Part shown: positions 13,881-16,537 of the stretch, piece after piece
How positions within the stretch are numbered: position 1 is the stretch's first letter
How the letters are laid out: each line of letters opens with the position of its first letter
DNA from: Bacteroidota bacterium
GTDB taxonomy: Bacteria; Bacteroidota; Bacteroidia; B-17B0; B-17BO
NCBI GenBank assembly: GCA_947462425.1
Contig: CANHPI010000017.1
Coordinates: 1-16,537, forward strand
Length of the DNA stretch: 16,537 nt
Reading direction: 5' to 3'
The notes under the pieces: model-generated
What the model saw: only the letters and a program-made list of their open reading frames with translations
What the model was told of the DNA's origin: nothing
The model's database searches: none
Translations under genes and position numbers: made by a program

Positions 13881-15051
13881 TAAAGCGCCATATCCTGCTA
13901 ACGACGGAAGTTCTATTGCTATTAGTACACTTGCAGAGGGCTTGGCAGATAACGGCATTGAATTACATTTATTACCCATAAATACTAAAAAACACTTTAA
14001 GCCCGAAGAAAATATTCCAGCTTATTTTAAACAAAAAACCAATTATCAATCTGTTTATAAAAATGCTGACACCACTATATTAGGCGCTTTTTTAAATTTA
14101 TTTTCACCTCAATCTTATTTTGTAAGCCGTTTCTTTTTTAAAGAATATGAGGAATTATTGATTCAAAAATTACAAACAAATTTGTTTGATATTGTGCAAT
14201 TAGAAGGTGTGTTTATGGCAACCTATATTCCCATCATAAAAAAGTATTCTAATGCTAAAATTATTTTAAGAAGTCATAATGTGGAACATCAAATATGGGA
14301 AAGGCATTTACTTAGCGAAAAAAACATTTTAAAAAAAATGTACTTAACCATTCAAAATAATAGATTAAAGGCTTTTGAAATAAATACGTTTAAGGAAGTT
14401 GATGCTATTGTTACCATTACTGATGAAGATAAAAAGAACATCTCAACTATTTGTTCTAAAACACCTATTCATACTTGTTTAACCGGAGTAAATTTAGAAG
14501 ATTACAAACAAGTTTTTCAATCAAAAAAGACCAATACATTATTTCATTTTGCCTCAATGGACTGGATGCCTAATATTGAGGCTGTTGATTGGCTGTTAAA
14601 TCATGTTTGGAAGGAGGTTATAAAACAAGAACCAAATGCAAAATTAGTATTAGCTGGTAGAGGAATGCCCGAAAGAATAAAAAAAGCAGCTTGTGATAAC
14701 ATAACTGTTATTGACACAATAAAAGACGCTGCGGAGTTTTACAATTCGTATGATATTATGTTAGTGCCATTATGGTCGGGCAGTGGCTTACGAATAAAAT
14801 TAGTAGAAGGTTTAGCCTATGGTAAAGCTATTGTTACAACTAGTATTGGTGCTGAGGGAATACCCTACTCTGCCAATAAAGATTTACTAATTGCAGATAC
14901 AGATACTGAATTTACAAAAGCAATTATTACTCTTTTATCAAATTCTGATTTAAAACTAGAACTACAAACAGCAGCTAGAGCATTAGCCGAAAATCATTTT
15001 AATTACAAGGTTATTGCTAAACATTTAATCACATTTTATAATTCTCTGTAA
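13858..15051 (+). CDS. GT4-type glycosyltransferase (GT-B fold)
   Basis: A 397-residue transferase. The ATG at 13858 begins MKILQLCNKAPYPANDGSSIA, the usual first strand and Gly-rich loop; the upstream TTG at 13795 would only add residues out of the LptF/G frame. The N-terminal domain (1-about 190) includes LRSHNVEHQIWERH; the C-terminal domain (about 200-397) includes the FHFASMDWMPNIEAVDWLLNHVW strand, KLVLAGRG, and the donor-binding PLWSGSGLRIKLVEGLAYGKAIV with the ExxxxxxxE-type region, then TTSIGAEGIP. It uses a nucleotide sugar on the cytoplasmic side, probably for lipopolysaccharide or another surface glycan. It shares an operon, with a 23-base overlap, with an LPS-transport permease. 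Donor and acceptor are unknown. Confidence 0.93.
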   Translation: MKILQLCNKAPYPANDGSSIAISTLAEGLADNGIELHLLPINTKKHFKPEENIPAYFKQKTNYQSVYKNADTTILGAFLNLFSPQSYFVSRFFFKEYEELLIQKLQTNLFDIVQLEGVFMATYIPIIKKYSNAKIILRSHNVEHQIWERHLLSEKNILKKMYLTIQNNRLKAFEINTFKEVDAIVTITDEDKKNISTICSKTPIHTCLTGVNLEDYKQVFQSKKTNTLFHFASMDWMPNIEAVDWLLNHVWKEVIKQEPNAKLVLAGRGMPERIKKAACDNITVIDTIKDAAEFYNSYDIMLVPLWSGSGLRIKLVEGLAYGKAIVTTSIGAEGIPYSANKDLLIADTDTEFTKAIITLLSNSDLKLELQTAARALAENHFNYKVIAKHLITFYNSL

Positions 15052-15056
15052 ACTAA

Positions 15057-15083
15057 AAATCCCTCGCAGAACGCGAAGGATTT
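15057..15083 (-). terminator. Terminator of the small lipoprotein gene
   Basis: On the minus strand AAATCCTTCGC (15083-15073) pairs with GCGAGGGATTT (15067-15057, one mismatch) around a five-base loop and continues into a T5 run. It stands 20 bases after the stop codon at 15104. The stem begins 5 bases after the stop codon of the convergent GT4 gene and may serve both directions, although the plus side lacks a T tract. Confidence 0.7.
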
Positions 15084-15103
15084 AAAAATTACATAATTTT
15101 ATG

Positions 15104-15460
15104 TTATTTAACAGTAATCACTTTTTCTACTGTTTCACCTTCTTCTAATTTAATAATACCAATTCCCTTTTTTGTGCCATAAACAGCTTTAACATCTAAA
15201 ATGGCAGGTAATTTAAAAGTAAAAGTACTTGTTCCAACTCCGTCAGAAACACTCTCTGCCTTTAAGTTAGCTTCAATAGTAGCTCCGGATGATGTTTTAA
15301 CATTGGCATATAACTTTACTGTGGCGCCACTCAAAACATTTCCAGCAGAATCGAGCGTAGTTACAATTACCTTACAGTCTGTTTTTTTTTTACAAGAACT
15401 ACTAACACCAATGGCTATTACACCAAAAGCTAATGTTGCTATAAATAATTTTAGTTTCAT
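15104..15460 (-). CDS. Small lipoprotein with a predicted beta-sandwich domain
   Basis: A 118-residue exported protein. Residues 1-22 are a signal sequence ending in VSSS; C23 followed by KKK is the probable lipidated Cys, common for Bacteroidota surface or periplasmic lipoproteins. The rest (about 29-118) has the strand pattern of a carboxypeptidase-regulatory or transthyretin-like domain: CKVIVTTLDSAGNVLSGATVKLYANV, then GTSTFTFKLPAILDVKAVYG, then EEGETVEKVITVK. Such domains are structural or binding modules; no enzymatic residues are seen and no function is assigned. It is a single-gene unit with its own terminator, divergent from the prolyl isomerase gene. Confidence 0.82.
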   Translation of the reverse strand: MKLKLFIATLAFGVIAIGVSSSCKKKTDCKVIVTTLDSAGNVLSGATVKLYANVKTSSGATIEANLKAESVSDGVGTSTFTFKLPAILDVKAVYGTKKGIGIIKLEEGETVEKVITVK

Positions 15461-15483
15461 TTTTATATTAATTATATTGGATT

Positions 15484-15503
15484 AATATTTGTACTCAAAT
15501 ATA
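15484..15503. promoter_or_regulatory. Palindromic pair of divergent -7 boxes
   Basis: AATATTTG (15484-15491, plus, one mismatch to TAnnTTTG) and TATATTTG (15503-15496, minus, exact) are separated by TACT and form the inverted repeat ATATTTG-tact-CAAATAT. They stand at suitable distances before the prolyl isomerase (ATG 15522) and the lipoprotein (ATG 15460). No -33 elements are seen. A dyad operator is the alternative reading. Confidence 0.4.
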
Positions 15504-15521
15504 AATAAAATAATTAAAAGT

Positions 15522-16355
15522 ATGCGTCTAAAATTAATAATATTGAGTATAAGTCTTGTTATATTTATTAAAACGGTAAAAACACAAACATTTTCTAAGG
15601 AAACTATCCTAATTTCCACTTCTTTTGGAAACATGAAGGTTAAGCTATTTAATGAAACACCTAAGCATCGTGATAATTTTTTAAAATTAGTACAAGAACA
15701 TTTTTACGACAGCTTATTATTTCATCGTGTAATTCAAGATTTTATGATACAAGGTGGCGATCCTGAAAGTAAAAACGCTGAACCAACAAAATTATTAGGT
15801 GATGGCGATTTAAAATACACCATACCAGCAGAAATTATCCCTACTTTATGTCATAAAAAAGGGATGTTGTGCGCGGCCAGAAATGGCGATGATGTTAATC
15901 CAGAAAAAGCATCATCGGCTTGTCAGTTTTATATTGTGCAAGGAAAAAAAAGGACCGATGAAGATTTAATATCTTATGAAAAACGCATTAACAAACCACT
16001 TATAACAAAAATAAAAGAGGAGATTTTAAATAAACCCGAAAACAGTATTTTAAAAGAAAAAATTGCAGCATTTAAAGCCGAGCAAAACAACGATAGTTTA
16101 ATGGTTTATTTTAAAGTAGTGAATAAATTGGTAGATGAAGCCTACTTAAAAACGCCGCACTATACGTTTCCTTTAGAGCATCAATCCATTTACAAAACAA
16201 TTGGTGGCACGCCTCACTTAGATAGCCAATACAGTATTTTTGGAGAAGTAGTTGAAGGCTTAGATGTCATTGATAAAATAGCCGCTGTTGGCAAAAACAA
16301 AGACGACCGACCATTGCTTGATATTAGAATGAAGGTTAATATAATTGAAGAATAA
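15522..16355 (+). CDS. Periplasmic cyclophilin-type peptidyl-prolyl isomerase
   Basis: A 277-residue exported foldase. Residues 1-22 are a hydrophobic signal sequence, so it should act in the periplasm. The cyclophilin core is recognisable: FGNMKVKLFNETPKHRDNF (35-53), LFHRVIQDFMIQGGDPESK with the catalytic Arg (R69) and F74, M75, Q77, then GMLCAARNGDDVN, SSACQFYIVQG (Q135, F136) and HLDSQYSIFGEVVEGLDVIDKI (232-253). Between QFYIVQG and the HLD loop about 85 residues (142-228), mostly charged and helical, are inserted relative to human cyclophilin A. The Trp near position 121 of human cyclophilin is His here (H232). The start is ATG 15522; a TTG at 15489 would put a polar stretch before the signal sequence. 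It stands alone, divergent from the small lipoprotein gene. Confidence 0.94.
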   Translation: MRLKLIILSISLVIFIKTVKTQTFSKETILISTSFGNMKVKLFNETPKHRDNFLKLVQEHFYDSLLFHRVIQDFMIQGGDPESKNAEPTKLLGDGDLKYTIPAEIIPTLCHKKGMLCAARNGDDVNPEKASSACQFYIVQGKKRTDEDLISYEKRINKPLITKIKEEILNKPENSILKEKIAAFKAEQNNDSLMVYFKVVNKLVDEAYLKTPHYTFPLEHQSIYKTIGGTPHLDSQYSIFGEVVEGLDVIDKIAAVGKNKDDRPLLDIRMKVNIIEE

Positions 16356-16411
16356 ATAATTATATTTGTTTTAAAATAGAAGCAAAAAAGTCGCCTCAAT
16401 ATTTCTCATAT

Positions 16412-16537
16412 TTAATTCGCTTTGGGTGATAAATACGCCACTATAAATAATTTAGTACCAATTGCCGCAGCGACATTACTAATAAAACTTACGGTCGACA
16501 ATAGAGCTTTCGTTTCAAAATATTCCAGGACAACAAA
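16412..16537 (-). CDS. Possible C-terminal end of an unidentified gene
   Basis: On the minus strand one frame is open from the right edge for 41 codons to a TAA at 16414-16412, while the other two minus frames close quickly. The peptide is rather hydrophobic in its second half (VSFISNVAAAIGTKLFIVAYLS), so it could be the end of a membrane protein. Local GC is somewhat above the intergenic average. I do not recognise a family, and a chance frame is possible. Confidence 0.3.
   Translation of the reverse strand, partial: FVVLEYFETKALLSTVSFISNVAAAIGTKLFIVAYLSPKAN

Noticed and set aside
15201..15485. 94-codon plus-strand frame
   Set aside because: Antisense shadow of the small lipoprotein gene.
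16214..16399. 61-codon minus-strand frame
   Set aside because: Mostly antisense to the conserved end of the prolyl isomerase.
1..16537. Mobile element, prophage, CRISPR array or defence island
   Set aside because: No transposase, integrase, phage gene, regularly spaced repeats or known defence domain was found on either strand.

Overview
The window comes from an AT-rich bacterium of the phylum Bacteroidota. The evidence is gene content and signals: a PorT-like outer-membrane beta-barrel fragment, a DUF4290 gene directly upstream of a murA whose active-site Cys is replaced by Asp, lipoproteins with Lys-rich stretches after the signal peptide, weak AT-rich ribosome sites, and promoter elements of the Bacteroidota type (TTTG, about 19 bases, TAnnTTTG) instead of -35/-10 hexamers. 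I cannot name a genus.

Left part (1-4384): the 3' end of an outer-membrane beta-barrel gene, a 395-base non-coding gap, then an AraC-type regulator divergent from an ExaC/AldB-class aldehyde dehydrogenase, followed by a DUF779 gene. The divergent gap carries several imperfect copies of a TATTTTGAATG-like motif that may be the regulator's operators. A 13-bp inverted repeat separates the dehydrogenase from the DUF779 gene. This looks like an aldehyde-responsive unit.

Middle part (4385-8125): a tight minus-strand operon, DUF4290 - murA - TlpA-like thioredoxin lipoprotein, with 6-base gaps; then a GNAT acetyltransferase divergent from smpB, which begins at a TTG codon forced by a stop directly in front of it.

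Central part (8126-11447): a small lipoprotein of unknown function, a terminator that runs into the pckA promoter, ATP-dependent PEP carboxykinase with a strong terminator, a CAU-anticodon tRNA on the minus strand with its own promoter, a folded 5' leader and a terminator, and a HAD phosphatase whose putative promoter abuts the tRNA promoter head to head.

Right part (11448-16537): envelope genes. A GT2 glycosyltransferase is divergent from an LptF/LptG-family permease, which overlaps a GT4-type glycosyltransferase by 23 bases. A small lipoprotein is divergent from a periplasmic cyclophilin-type prolyl isomerase carrying an insertion of about 85 residues. A short open minus-strand frame runs off the right edge.

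Most of the window is ordinary chromosomal core; I see no phage, transposase, CRISPR array or defence locus. The least understood parts are the AraC/ALDH/DUF779 unit with its repeats, the tRNA leader hairpin with the ambiguous tRNA identity, and the compact face-to-face promoters.
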